The notes under the pieces: generated by a model | The model's input: the letters and a program-made list of their open reading frames with translations, nothing else | Database searches by the model: none | Told to the model about the DNA's origin: nothing | Shown: piece by piece, positions 1 to 8,972 of the stretch | Position numbering within the stretch: the stretch's first letter is position 1 | Layout: every line of letters begins with the position of its first letter | Position numbers and translations under genes: made by a program | Assembly (NCBI GenBank): GCA_002722295.1 | Contig: PBLF01000012.1 | Location: forward strand, 84,365-148,364 | DNA length: 64,000 bases | From: Stappia sp. | GTDB taxonomy: Bacteria; Pseudomonadota; Alphaproteobacteria; Rhizobiales; Stappiaceae | Direction of reading: 5' to 3'

Positions 1-438
1 GCGAAAGCGCGCGTCGGGATAGTAGGGCGGGTTGCAGATCACATGGTCGGCGAGACCCGGCGTCAGGCCGGCGGCGTGGCGCTCGCGTCCCGGTCCCGTG
101 ATGTCGGCTTCAAGACGCGCGACCCTGTCGGCGAAATGGCCGTTTTCCGGCAGGTCCAGAGCATCGGCGGCAAGCGCGAGGGCGCGGGTGTCGCGGTCGA
201 CGAGCGAAACGGTGACGCCGGGAACGCGGGCCGCGAGGCAGAAACCGGCCGCGCCCGACCCGCTGCCGAGGTCCAGGACATGGCCTGTTGTTGACGGATC
301 GACCGCAGCCGCCAGATAGACAGCGTCGAGCCCGGCGCGGTGGCCGGTGCCGCGCGCCGGCTGGAGCAACTGGACGAGGCCGCCCAGGAAGGCGTCGCGG
401 GTCGCGTTCGCGGCCCGTCCGGCGGACGCATCGCTCAT
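1..438 (-). CDS. trmN6: tRNA1(Val) (adenine37-N6)-methyltransferase-like, 3' part cut by window edge
   Basis: SAM-dependent methyltransferase of the TrmN6/YfiC type, which in characterised members methylates N6 of A37 in tRNA1(Val) in the cytoplasm. Seen: 146 residues running off the left edge; the SAM-binding loop reads VLDLGSGSGAAG, followed by the acidic strand end SLVDRD, and the catalytic motif NPPYY (adenine N6 methylation) lies just before the edge. The C-terminal substrate half is missing from the window. The ATG at 438 overlaps the stop of the upstream DUF2007 gene as ATGA, so the two are probably translationally coupled. A related N6-adenine or glutamine methyltransferase is possible because NPPY is shared by those families. 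Confidence 0.8.
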   Translation of the reverse strand, partial: MSDASAGRAANATRDAFLGGLVQLLQPARGTGHRAGLDAVYLAAAVDPSTTGHVLDLGSGSGAAGFCLAARVPGVTVSLVDRDTRALALAADALDLPENGHFADRVARLEADITGPGRERHAAGLTPGLADHVICNPPYYPDARFR

Positions 439-701
439 GCGGGCGTGCCGTCCGCGTTCAGGCCGGCGGCCTTCAGGCAGGCGGGATCGATCTCGTGCGC
501 CAGATCCGCGTCGCGCAGCAGCCGAACGGCCGCCAGGCTCTCGTCCTCCGGAATCATCACCCGGCGCGGAATGATGCCGAGCGTGCCCTCGACGACGCTC
601 ATGTTGCCGTCGAGAACCATGTGGCGGATGCCGGACTCGTCCAGAAGCGCCTCGATGAAGGAGATCAGCACCGCATCGTTGGTGCGCAGCAGGGGAACCA
701 T
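435..701 (-). CDS. DUF2007 domain protein (putative signal-transducing protein)
   Basis: Small 88-residue cytoplasmic protein matching the DUF2007 pattern: an N-terminal LLRTND/FIEALLDESGI helix, a GNMSVVEG turn, then RRVMIPEDES and an alternating helix. Family members are annotated only as putative signal-transducing proteins, with no defined biochemical role. No signal peptide or membrane segment is seen. The stop overlaps the start of the trmN6-like gene by 4 bases, so they form an operon read leftwards. It is divergent from the polyprenyl synthase gene across about 190 bases that must hold both promoters; I see no clear operator there. Confidence 0.8.
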   Translation of the reverse strand: MVPLLRTNDAVLISFIEALLDESGIRHMVLDGNMSVVEGTLGIIPRRVMIPEDESLAAVRLLRDADLAHEIDPACLKAAGLNADGTPA

Positions 702-893
702 GGTCGGTCGGTCTCCGTAAAATGGTGGCCGGTGCCGGTCGTTGGGTGCGACACAGCGTTCATTCAGGGCGAACGCGGGCGGATTTCCGCCATCTAGATG
801 TGTTTGCGCCCCGCTGTCGAGCGAAAGACGACTTGCCGGACAAGGGGGGCGGACCTATTGTCCCGCCGGTGAACAATGAGGAAGGTGTCGACA

Positions 894-1910
894 GTGGGCG
901 TGGTGGTTCCCTTGCGCGAAACCCGGACCGAACCGGCGAGCATCCAGAATCTGGTGGAGCTCACCGCGGAAGGGATGCAGGCCGTCAACCAGGTGATCCT
1001 GGACAAGGCGGGCTCGAATGTCGATCTCATCCCGGAGATCGCCAATCATCTGATCTCGTCCGGCGGCAAGCGGCTCCGTCCGATGCTGACGCTGGCGATG
1101 GCCGATCTCTTCGGCTATCGCGGCACGGGCCATGTCGGCCTCGCGGCCAGCGTCGAGTTCATGCACACCGCGACGCTGCTGCATGACGATGTGGTCGACG
1201 AGAGCGACATGCGCCGCGGCAAGCTCGCCGCGCGCAAGCTCTGGGGCAACCAGGCCAGCGTTCTGGTCGGCGACTACCTGCTCGGCCAGGCCTTCAAGAT
1301 GATGGTCGACGTGGGCTCGCTCGAGGCGCTGAACATCCTTTCGTCCGCCTCCGCCGTGATCGCGGAAGGCGAGGTGATGCAGCTCGGCGCGGCGCAGAAT
1401 CTCGCCACCGACGAGAGCCGCTACATGCAGGTGATCGAGGCCAAGACGGCGGCGCTGTTCGCGGCGGCCGCCGAGGTCGGGCCGGTGGTCGCGGATGTCG
1501 AGGGCGCGGGCCGAAAGGCCGCCCGCGACTACGGAATGGCGCTGGGTCTGGCATTCCAGCTCGTCGACGACGCGCTCGACTACGGCGGTTCGGCCGCGGA
1601 TCTCGGCAAGGACACGGGCGACGACCTGCGCGAAGGCAAGATCACGCTGCCGGTGATCCTGGCGATCAAGCGCGGAAAGCCGGAGGACCGGGCGTTCTGG
1701 ACCCGCTGCCTCGAGGAGCGCGACGTACGCGACGGCGATCTGGCGACCGCGATCCGCATCATGGACGAAACCGATGCGCTGGCCGACACGGTGACGCGGG
1801 CGCGCGATTTCGGCGCGCAGGCGCTTCAGGCGCTCGATGCCTGCCCGGAAGGCCCCTTGCGCGACGCGCTTGGCGAGGCCGTCGAATTCTGCATCGCGCG
1901 TGTGAGCTGA
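894..1910 (+). CDS. ddsA: Long-chain polyprenyl diphosphate synthase (octaprenyl/decaprenyl)
   Basis: Trans-polyprenyl synthase that extends farnesyl or geranylgeranyl diphosphate with isopentenyl diphosphate to make the ubiquinone side chain. Seen: GGKRLRPML substrate motif, first aspartate-rich motif LLHDDVVDESDMRR and second motif LVDDALDYGG, i.e. both DDxxD sites, and a length of about 338 residues, normal for the family. An ATG exists at 876, but the GTG at 894 has AGGAAG nine bases upstream and gives the N-terminus MGVVVPL that I recall as usual for rhizobial homologues, so I prefer it. Chain length (C40 or C50) cannot be read directly; C50 is inferred because alphaproteobacteria usually make Q10. 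Two hairpins follow the stop. Confidence 0.9.
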   Translation: MGVVVPLRETRTEPASIQNLVELTAEGMQAVNQVILDKAGSNVDLIPEIANHLISSGGKRLRPMLTLAMADLFGYRGTGHVGLAASVEFMHTATLLHDDVVDESDMRRGKLAARKLWGNQASVLVGDYLLGQAFKMMVDVGSLEALNILSSASAVIAEGEVMQLGAAQNLATDESRYMQVIEAKTAALFAAAAEVGPVVADVEGAGRKAARDYGMALGLAFQLVDDALDYGGSAADLGKDTGDDLREGKITLPVILAIKRGKPEDRAFWTRCLEERDVRDGDLATAIRIMDETDALADTVTRARDFGAQALQALDACPEGPLRDALGEAVEFCIARVS

Positions 1911-1922
1911 GGGCAATTTTCG

Positions 1923-1955
1923 GCGCAATTCTTCGAAGAGTTGCGCGAAACTTTT
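1923..1955 (+). terminator. Probable terminator of ddsA
   Basis: Twelve bases after the ddsA stop, GCGCAA (1923-1928) pairs with TTGCGC (1941-1946). The inner TCT/AGA extends the stem around a TTCG tetraloop with one mismatch, followed by CTTTTG. A short U-tail makes it weaker than the next hairpin. Confidence 0.5.
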
Positions 1956-1966
1956 GTCGGATTGAG

Positions 1967-1994
1967 CAAAAAGGGCCGCCTTCGGGCGGCCCTT
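1967..1994 (-). terminator. Bidirectional intrinsic terminator, mainly for purU
   Basis: GGGCCGCC (1973-1980), loop TTCG, GGCGGCCC (1985-1992). Read on the minus strand, the perfect 8-bp stem is followed by TTTTTGC, an ideal U-tract for the leftward purU transcript. On the plus strand the tail is only TTGTCGTTT, so it could also back up ddsA termination. Confidence 0.85.
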
Positions 1995-2018
1995 GTCGTT
2001 TGAGGGAGGCTTGCGCGG

Positions 2019-2903
2019 TCAGCCCATCCGCTCGGAGGCGAAGCTGCCCGGGCTCGCGGGGAAAACCACCGTCTTGTTGCCGTTCAGAAACACGCGGCGG
2101 TGGATGTGGGCATGGATCGCACGGGCGAGCACCTGGCTCTCCACGTCACGGCCGAGGGAGATGTAATCCTCGGGCGACTGGGCATGGGTTACCCTGACCG
2201 TGTCCTGCTCGATGATCGGTCCCTCGTCGAGGTCCGTGGTGACGTAGTGGGACGTGGCGCCGATCAGCTTCACGCCGCGTTCGAACGCCTGCTTGTAGGG
2301 ATTGGCGCCCTTGAAGCTCGGCAGGAACGAGTGGTGGATGTTGATGATGCGGCCCGACATGGTGGCGCACATCTCCTCCGACAGGACCTGCATATAGCGC
2401 GCCAGCACGATCAGCTCCGCGCCGGTCTCCTCGATGATGGCCATCTGCCGGGCCTCGGCCTCGACCTTGTTGGCCTTTGTGACCTTGATGTAGTGGAAGG
2501 GGATGTCGTGGTTCACGACGACCTTCTGGTACTCGAGGTGGTTCGAGATCACGCCGACGATGTCGATGGGCAGCGCGCCGATGCGCCAGCGGTAGAGCAG
2601 GTCGTTCAGGCAGTGGCCGAAGCGCGAGACCATGACCAGGACCTTCATGCGCGCCTTCTCGTCGAAGAACGTGTAATCCATGTCGAGGCTTCTGGCCTTG
2701 TCGGCGAACCCGTCCTGCAGGGCGTCGAGCGTGGCTCCGGTCTCGGAGTTGAAGCTGACGCGCATGAAGAAGCGGCCCGTCTCCTTGTCGTCGAACTGGG
2801 CGGCGTCGGTGATGTTGCAGCCGTTGTCGGCCAGGTAGGACGAAATCGCGGCGACGATCCCGCGCCGGGAGGCGCAGGTGACGGTGAGGGCGAAGGCGGT
2901 CAT
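2019..2903 (-). CDS. purU: Formyltetrahydrofolate deformylase
   Basis: PurU hydrolyses 10-formyl-THF to formate and THF in the cytoplasm, balancing one-carbon pools and supplying formate for purine synthesis. Seen: 294 residues with an N-terminal ACT-like domain (MTAFALTVTCASRRG to about residue 80), then a formyltransferase fold with KVLVMVSRFGHCLNDLL, VVVNHDIPFHYI, the catalytic NIHHSFLPSFKGANPY loop and TSHYVTTDLDEGPIIEQD. These are the standard PurU active-site blocks. The reading frame stays open far upstream, but homology begins at the ATG at 2903, preceded by GGGGAT. It is transcribed away from ispE across about 220 bases, so it probably has its own promoter. Confidence 0.95.
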   Translation of the reverse strand: MTAFALTVTCASRRGIVAAISSYLADNGCNITDAAQFDDKETGRFFMRVSFNSETGATLDALQDGFADKARSLDMDYTFFDEKARMKVLVMVSRFGHCLNDLLYRWRIGALPIDIVGVISNHLEYQKVVVNHDIPFHYIKVTKANKVEAEARQMAIIEETGAELIVLARYMQVLSEEMCATMSGRIINIHHSFLPSFKGANPYKQAFERGVKLIGATSHYVTTDLDEGPIIEQDTVRVTHAQSPEDYISLGRDVESQVLARAIHAHIHRRVFLNGNKTVVFPASPGSFASERMG

Positions 2904-3121
2904 CGACGGTATCCCCGTTTCGCAAGTGGCGGCACGAACGGGCGGAGCCCGGCCGGTACGGTCCGGACCCGGGTCCGAACGGCTTGCAAGTGTTGGCATT
3001 CGTCGCTGGCCGTACCACCGGGAAAAGCGGCGCGAAACAGAAAAAAACCGACTTGGGGCGCGCAAAATTCCCCGGCAATCGCGAAAACGCAGCGGCTTCC
3101 CCGGTTCCCATGGGCCGCTCC

Positions 3122-4069
3122 CTAGGTCGCGGGCGCTTCGACCGGCGCGACTTCGGCCGCCTCGATCCACCAGCCCGGGCGGGCGATGGCAAGGCGGTTC
3201 GCGAGGGCACGCGCGCCGGCAAGGTCTTCCAGGATCGCGAAGCAGGTCGCGCCGGATCCGGACATGCGTGCCAGCAGGACGCCGTCCTGGTCGCGAAGGG
3301 CGGCGAGCACGCCTTCGATCTGCGGGCAGACGGCGATCGCCGGGGCCTCCAGGTCGTTGCGGGTGGCGGCGAGCCAGCCGGTCAGCGCGTCGAGCGTGGC
3401 CAGGCCCGTGCCGGGAAGCGGCGGCAGGGGCGGGTTGTCGCGCCGCGAGAGCGCGCGAAAGACGGCGGGGGTCGCCACGGGAACGCCCGGATTGACCAGA
3501 ACGAGCGCGTGGCCGGGAAGTGCTGCAAGGGGGCTGACCGCCTCGCCGATGCCCGAGACCAGCGCCGGACGCCCCTCCAGGCACATGGGCACGTCGGCGC
3601 CAAGCGTTTCGGCGATCCCGCCCAGTTCGGCAGGGGTGAGGCGCCCCGGAAACGCCTGGTCCAGCAGGGTGAGAGCGGCGGCCGCATCCGCCGAGCCACC
3701 ACCGATGCCGGAGGCGACGGGAAGGGTCTTGTCGAGATGAAAGGAAAGCGCGGGCGCATCGTCCTCGCTCGCCCGGGACAGAAAGGCCCGCGCCGCGCGC
3801 AGGACCAGGTTGTCGTCGGTGCCGGCGCCATCAAGCCCTTCGGCGAAGGGCCCGGACACACACAGGCCGGGCCCGCTGCCGTCCGGCGGCGTTCCGGTTC
3901 CGGGGCCACCGGTTTCCAGTGTCAGCCGGTCGCCGGCCTGCGGGAAGGCGACGAGGCTTTCCAGAAGATGGTAGCCGTCATCCCGCTGCCCGGTGACATG
4001 AAGGGCGTAGTTCACCTTGGCACGTGCAAGCATGGTGCGCGCGGCGCCTTGCGCCGGCGCGGCCGTCAT
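3122..4069 (-). CDS. ispE: 4-diphosphocytidyl-2-C-methyl-D-erythritol kinase
   Basis: IspE phosphorylates CDP-ME in the MEP pathway to isopentenyl diphosphate. Seen: a GHMP-kinase fold of 315 residues with ARAKVNYALHVTGQRDDGYH at the N-terminus, the ATP loop PVASGIGGGSADAAAAL, and the third motif RMSGSGATCFAIL. The start at 4069 is chosen because the N-terminal beta strand of IspE begins 15 residues later; the frame is open further upstream. Only 14 bases separate it from the stop of the TPR gene, so it is probably cotranscribed with that gene, an arrangement I recall from other alphaproteobacteria. The C-terminus is slightly extended and proline/alanine-rich. Confidence 0.93.
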   Translation of the reverse strand: MTAAPAQGAARTMLARAKVNYALHVTGQRDDGYHLLESLVAFPQAGDRLTLETGGPGTGTPPDGSGPGLCVSGPFAEGLDGAGTDDNLVLRAARAFLSRASEDDAPALSFHLDKTLPVASGIGGGSADAAAALTLLDQAFPGRLTPAELGGIAETLGADVPMCLEGRPALVSGIGEAVSPLAALPGHALVLVNPGVPVATPAVFRALSRRDNPPLPPLPGTGLATLDALTGWLAATRNDLEAPAIAVCPQIEGVLAALRDQDGVLLARMSGSGATCFAILEDLAGARALANRLAIARPGWWIEAAEVAPVEAPAT

Positions 4070-4083
4070 GCGGGGCACGGCTC

Positions 4084-5862
4084 TCAGCCGCCGTTCTTGT
4101 CCGAGCCGGCCTGCGCGGCAGGCATCTCGGGCGTTTCCCGCAAGCCGTTCTCGATCTTCTTCAGGATCTTGGGCAGTTCGTCGGGCTCGGGGCCGAGATC
4201 GCGGGCGTGATTCCACTGGAAGCGGGCCTCGATCGTGCGACCGACCTTCCAGTAGGCGTCTCCCAGGTGATCGTTGATGACCGGATCCTCGGGACGCAGT
4301 TCCACGGCACGCTCAAGCTGTTCTGTCGCTTCCTCGTAGCGGCCAAGGCGGTAGTAGGCCCAGCCCAGGCTGTCGACGATGTAACCGTCACGCGGACGCA
4401 GCTCGACCGCCTTGCGGATCATGTCCAGCGCCTCGGGCAGCTTGAGCCCCTGGTCGACGAGGGAATAGCCGAGATAGTTGAGCGTGAGCGGCTGTTCGGG
4501 AGACAGCTCCAGCGCCTTGCGAAGGTCCGCCTCGGCCGGTCCCCATTTCTTCTGACGTTCCCGGCAGATGCCGCGATAGTAGAAGATCGTCCAGTCCTTC
4601 TCCTCCAGCTCCGACAGGGTGTCGATGCCGGCGGAATAGGCGGCCTCGCAGTCGGGGAAGAGCTTGCGCGCGCGAAGCACGTTGCCGAGCGCGATCACCG
4701 CCTCGAGATCGGAGGGGTCCTCGTCCACCAGGGCCTGCAGGTGCAGGCGGGACTGTTCCAGATTGTCGAGGGCATTGTAGTTGAGCCCGATCTGGATCTC
4801 GGCATCGCGCTTGAGCGGAGAGGCCGGGTCGATCTTCTCGAGCGTGGCGATGGAGCGCTCGAACTTGCCCAGGCGATCGAAGAGACCGGCGAGCGCGACG
4901 GCGGCCACGTCGGCGCGCGGGTCGAGATCAAGCGCGAGCTGCAAATAGACGGCGGCAAGCTCCTCGCCACCGTCGCGGCCGATGGCCGCGCCGAGGCCGT
5001 AGAGCACTTCCGCCGCGCCCGTGACCGGGCTGGCGGTGATCGGTCCGATGGGCTCTCCGCTCTCGATGAGCTTGCGAGTCGCCGACAGCACCGGGTGATC
5101 GGGCAGGATCTTGTCGTATTCGGCCAGGATCTTCAGCGCCTCGGCCGGCTGGCCGCCGGCGGCCAGCGCCCTGGCGTAGGCGTCGGTCACGCGCAGTGCG
5201 CCCTGGTCGGCTGCGAAGGCGTCGGCGAAGCCCTGGATCGCGGCCTCGCGGCGGCCAGCGTGGTCCTGGATCAGGCCGGAATGATAGGTCACGAAGACCG
5301 TGTACCAGTCAGGGCCCTTGAGACGGGAGAGAATGTCGAGCGCGGCGTCGGTCTCGCCTTCAGCTTCCTTCGCCCAGGCGGCGGCAAGGCCACGGGTCAG
5401 GTCGGCAAGCGGTCCGCGTCCGGGGCCGGACAGAAGCTCGGCGGCGCGGGCCGGCTCCCCGAGCTTAAGGGCTTCGGCGCCAAGCGCGAGGTTGGCCAGG
5501 AAATGGTCCGGCTGCTCCTGCTTGAGGCGACGGGCGTATTCGAGCGCCTCGTCGAGATCGCCGTTGGCCAGCTTGAGCACGAAAGTGCGGTCGAGCAGGA
5601 AGGGGTTGCCCGGATCCTCGTCCAGCGCCTCGGCGAAGAAGGCGGCGGCATTGGCAAGATCGTTGGTCTGCCCGGCGAGACGGCCGGCCAGGTAACTGCC
5701 GCTCAGGGTGATGGGCAGGCCGTCCAGCGTGCCAAGTCCGAGGGGCTCGCTCGCCTGGGCCGCTGTTTCGGCCTGAACCGGCTGGGCAAGGACCGTGGCC
5801 ATCGCCAGGGCCGCGAGCGTCATGCGGGTCGGGGCGTTCGAGGAGAGAAGGCGTCGCATCAT
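4084..5862 (-). CDS. Secreted tetratricopeptide-repeat protein
   Basis: A 592-residue protein made almost wholly of TPR helices. Seen: a signal peptide (basic MMRRLLSS, a hydrophobic stretch, cleavage near VQA|ET), then many 34-residue units, clearest in the C-terminal third (for example LGWAYYRLGRYEEATEQLERA and NYLGYSLVDQGLKLPEA). Since there is no lipobox cysteine, it is likely periplasmic or loosely attached to the membrane. TPR arrays mediate protein-protein contacts; the partner is unknown. It lies just upstream of ispE and is divergent from ppdK. Similar proteins are found in this position in other alphaproteobacteria, without known function as far as I am aware. Confidence 0.85.
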   Translation of the reverse strand: MMRRLLSSNAPTRMTLAALAMATVLAQPVQAETAAQASEPLGLGTLDGLPITLSGSYLAGRLAGQTNDLANAAAFFAEALDEDPGNPFLLDRTFVLKLANGDLDEALEYARRLKQEQPDHFLANLALGAEALKLGEPARAAELLSGPGRGPLADLTRGLAAAWAKEAEGETDAALDILSRLKGPDWYTVFVTYHSGLIQDHAGRREAAIQGFADAFAADQGALRVTDAYARALAAGGQPAEALKILAEYDKILPDHPVLSATRKLIESGEPIGPITASPVTGAAEVLYGLGAAIGRDGGEELAAVYLQLALDLDPRADVAAVALAGLFDRLGKFERSIATLEKIDPASPLKRDAEIQIGLNYNALDNLEQSRLHLQALVDEDPSDLEAVIALGNVLRARKLFPDCEAAYSAGIDTLSELEEKDWTIFYYRGICRERQKKWGPAEADLRKALELSPEQPLTLNYLGYSLVDQGLKLPEALDMIRKAVELRPRDGYIVDSLGWAYYRLGRYEEATEQLERAVELRPEDPVINDHLGDAYWKVGRTIEARFQWNHARDLGPEPDELPKILKKIENGLRETPEMPAAQAGSDKNGG

Positions 5863-6283
5863 GGGCGTGGACTTGCTGCCTCTTGCTTGCCCGCTGTCGC
5901 GGGGATCATGTCGTGTCGCCGTTGCGGTGCCGCACGCGATCGGCGACGGCCCGCAGCGGACGCGCGCATCGGCACACGTCCGGAAACCCGCGGCCCCAGG
6001 GCCGGCGAGTCAACGGCAGGATATGCGAACAAGGATGGCCTTTCTATGGTCGCCCCGCAAGCCGCGCCATCGGGTTGCCGGTGTCGCGGAAGCGCAGGAG
6101 AGGACTCGAAACCCCTTTGTTTCTCGCACTGCATCATTTAGAGCAGGACTCGTTTTCGGGGCGACCCGGACAGGCTGGCGCGCGAATGGCACGTGCGCGC
6201 CCCGTCGCCTGGGCGCACGGGGAGGCCGCAAGACGAAAAAGACGGCGCGTTGCCGCGTCTGCGGGAGAAGGGACAGGAACGCA
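5863..6283. other. Intergenic region between divergent TPR and ppdK genes
   Basis: About 420 bases with no convincing gene: the open frames here have arginine/proline-rich shadow composition and no family match. It must carry the promoters of both divergent units. I looked for a tRNA and for a glycine riboswitch (a GGAGAGGA/GAAACCCC stretch near 6100) and found neither core conserved. The last 30 bases contain GGGAGAAGGGACAGGA, the ribosome-binding region of ppdK. Confidence 0.6.
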
Positions 6284-8953
6284 ATGACCAAATGGGTGTA
6301 CGGGTTCGGCGATGGGCGCTCCGAGGGCGCCGCGGACATGAGGAACCTGCTGGGTGGCAAGGGCGCGAACCTTGCCGAGATGAGCAATCTCGGGCTTCCG
6401 GTCCCGCCGGGCTTTACCATCACCACCGAGGTCTGCACCTGGTTCGAGACGCATGGCCAGAGCTACCCCGACGGGCTGGCCGGGCAGGTCGAGGCGGCAC
6501 TCTCCGAGGTCGGGCGCATCACCGGCCGGCGTTTCGGCGACACGGTCAACCCGCTGCTGGTTTCCGTGCGCTCCGGCGCGCGGGTCTCGATGCCGGGCAT
6601 GATGGACACCGTCCTGAACCTCGGCCTCAACGACGCCACCGTGCCGGCGCTTGCCGAGGCGGCGGGCGATCCGCGCTTCGCCTATGACAGCTACCGCCGC
6701 TTCATCCAGATGTATTCCGACGTGGTGCTCGGCCTCGACCATCACGCCTTCGAGGAGATCCTCGAGGACTACAAGAACGAGCATGACCTGGCGCTCGACA
6801 CCGACCTCACCGCCGAAGCGTGGCAGGAGGTGATCGCCGGCTACAAGAAGCTGGTGGAGGACGAACTCGGCAAGCCGTTCCCGCAGGATCCGGCCGAACA
6901 GCTCTGGGGTGCGATCGGCGCCGTCTTCCTGTCGTGGGAAAGCGCGCGCGCGGTGACCTACCGTCGCCTGCACGACATTCCCAACGACTGGGGCACGGCG
7001 GTCAACGTGCAGGCCATGGTGTTCGGCAACATGGGCCAGAGTTCCGCCACGGGCGTCGCCTTCACCCGCAATCCCTCCACCGGCGAGAAGGCGCTCTACG
7101 GCGAGTTCCTGATCAACGCGCAGGGCGAGGACGTGGTGGCCGGCATCCGCACGCCGCAGGACATCACCGAGGCCGCCCGCATTGCCGCCGGATCCGACGC
7201 GCTCTCGCTGGAAAAGGCGATGCCGGAGGCCTTCGCCGAGTTCGTGGGGATCTGCGACAAGCTCGAGGCGCACTACCGCGACATGCAGGACCTCGAGTTC
7301 ACCATCGAGCGCGGGCGGCTGTGGATGCTGCAGACGCGCTCGGGCAAGCGCACGGCCAAGGCCGCCCTCAAGATCGCCGTCGACATGGCCGACGAGGGGC
7401 TCATCACGCCCACCGAGGCCGTGATGCGCGTCGATCCGGCGGCGCTCGACCAGCTCCTGCATCCGATGATCGACCCGAAGGCGACCCGTGACATCCTGGG
7501 CACCGGCCTTCCGGCCTCGCCGGGGGCGGCCTCCGGCGAGATCGTGTTTTCCTCCGACGAGGCGGAAGAGGCGAAGAACGCCGGCCGCAAGGTCATCCTG
7601 GTGCGCGTCGAGACGAGCCCGGAGGACATTCACGGCATGCACGCGGCGGAAGGCATCCTGACGCTGCGCGGCGGCATGACCAGCCACGCCGCCGTCGTGG
7701 CGCGCGGCATGGGCAAGCCCTGCGTCTCGGGCGCCGGCGCGCTCAGGATCGATGCGCGTGCCGGAACGCTGTCGGTCGCGGGCCGCAAGCTCCAGCGCGG
7801 CGAGCGGATCACCATCGACGGCACCAGCGGGCAGGTGCTCGTGGGCGAGGTCGACATGCTCCAGCCGGAGATGTCGGGCGAGTTCGCGCGGCTGATGGAG
7901 TGGGCCGACGCCGAGCGCCGCATGAAGGTGCGCACCAACGCCGAGACGCCGGCGGACGCGCGCGCCGCGCGCGGCTTCGGTGCGGAGGGCATCGGGCTCT
8001 GCCGCACCGAGCACATGTTCTTCGACGGCGAGCGCATCGTCGCGGTGCGCGAGATGATCCTCTCCGACAGCGAGGAGGGACGGCGCGCCGCGCTCGCCAA
8101 GCTTCTGCCGATGCAGCGGGGCGACTTCACCGAGCTTTTCGAGATCATGCAGGGGCTTCCCGTCACGATCCGCCTGCTCGATCCGCCGCTGCACGAGTTC
8201 CTGCCGCACACGGACGAGGAAATCGCCGAGGTGGCGGCCGTCATGGGCGTGGACGCGGAGCTGCTGCGCCAGCGGGCGCTGGAGCTGTCCGAATTCAACC
8301 CGATGCTGGGTCATCGCGGCTGCCGTCTGCTGGTCTCCTATCCGGAGATCGCGGAAATGCAGGCGCGCGCCATCTTCGAGGGCGCGGTCGCGGCGGCCGC
8401 GAGCACCGGCGCGCCGGTGACGCCCGAGATCATGGTGCCGCTCGTCGGCGTCAAGGCGGAGCTCGACCTCGTGCGGGCGCGCATCGATGCCATGGCGAAG
8501 GCCGTCTCGCAGGAGGCGGGCGTCGCGATCGAGTATCAGGTCGGCACGATGATCGAGCTGCCGCGGGCCTGCCTGCGCGCCGGCGAGATCGCCGGGGCGG
8601 CGGAGTTCTTCTCCTTCGGAACCAACGATCTCACCCAGACCACCTTCGGCATCTCGCGCGACGATGCGGCCTCCTTCCTCGGCGCCTACCAGCGCCTGGG
8701 GGTGATCGAGCGCGATCCCTTCGTCTCCATCGACCAGGACGGCGTCGGGGAACTGGTGCGGATCGGAGCGGAGCGCGGCCGCGCGGCGCGGCCCGGCCTC
8801 AAGCTCGGCATCTGCGGCGAGCATGGCGGCGATCCGGCGTCCATCGCCTTCTGCGAGAGCGTCGGGCTCGACTATGTGTCCTGCTCGCCGTTCCGCGTAC
8901 CCATCGCCCGGCTTGCCGCCGCCCAGTCGGCGCTGAAGGCGAAGTCCGCGTAA
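6284..8953 (+). CDS. ppdK: Pyruvate, phosphate dikinase
   Basis: PPDK reversibly converts pyruvate, ATP and phosphate to PEP, AMP and diphosphate, linking gluconeogenesis and glycolysis. Seen: 889 residues, the usual size. The N-terminal ATP-grasp region opens with MTKWVYGFGDG and GGKGANLAEMSNLGLPVPPGF. The phosphohistidine domain carries GGMTSHAAVVARGMGKPCV with the swivelling His near residue 468. The C-terminal TIM barrel has GIGLCRTEHMFF, FGTNDLTQTTFG and the catalytic Cys in KLGICGEHGGDP. The ATG at 6284 matches the family N-terminus although the frame is open upstream. meaB starts 19 bases after the stop, so the two may be cotranscribed. Confidence 0.97.
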   Translation: MTKWVYGFGDGRSEGAADMRNLLGGKGANLAEMSNLGLPVPPGFTITTEVCTWFETHGQSYPDGLAGQVEAALSEVGRITGRRFGDTVNPLLVSVRSGARVSMPGMMDTVLNLGLNDATVPALAEAAGDPRFAYDSYRRFIQMYSDVVLGLDHHAFEEILEDYKNEHDLALDTDLTAEAWQEVIAGYKKLVEDELGKPFPQDPAEQLWGAIGAVFLSWESARAVTYRRLHDIPNDWGTAVNVQAMVFGNMGQSSATGVAFTRNPSTGEKALYGEFLINAQGEDVVAGIRTPQDITEAARIAAGSDALSLEKAMPEAFAEFVGICDKLEAHYRDMQDLEFTIERGRLWMLQTRSGKRTAKAALKIAVDMADEGLITPTEAVMRVDPAALDQLLHPMIDPKATRDILGTGLPASPGAASGEIVFSSDEAEEAKNAGRKVILVRVETSPEDIHGMHAAEGILTLRGGMTSHAAVVARGMGKPCVSGAGALRIDARAGTLSVAGRKLQRGERITIDGTSGQVLVGEVDMLQPEMSGEFARLMEWADAERRMKVRTNAETPADARAARGFGAEGIGLCRTEHMFFDGERIVAVREMILSDSEEGRRAALAKLLPMQRGDFTELFEIMQGLPVTIRLLDPPLHEFLPHTDEEIAEVAAVMGVDAELLRQRALELSEFNPMLGHRGCRLLVSYPEIAEMQARAIFEGAVAAAASTGAPVTPEIMVPLVGVKAELDLVRARIDAMAKAVSQEAGVAIEYQVGTMIELPRACLRAGEIAGAAEFFSFGTNDLTQTTFGISRDDAASFLGAYQRLGVIERDPFVSIDQDGVGELVRIGAERGRAARPGLKLGICGEHGGDPASIAFCESVGLDYVSCSPFRVPIARLAAAQSALKAKSA

Positions 8954-8972
8954 GCGGGACGGGGAGCGGGGC

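Noticed and set aside
5859-6137. Minus-strand open frame of 92 codons upstream of ppdK
   Set aside because: Arg/Pro/Ala-rich composition typical of a shadow frame, no family pattern, and no convincing ribosome-binding site.
6095-6150. Possible glycine riboswitch or tRNA near GGAGAGGACTCGAAACCCC
   Set aside because: The conserved riboswitch core and the tRNA T-arm GGTTCGAnnCC are not present.
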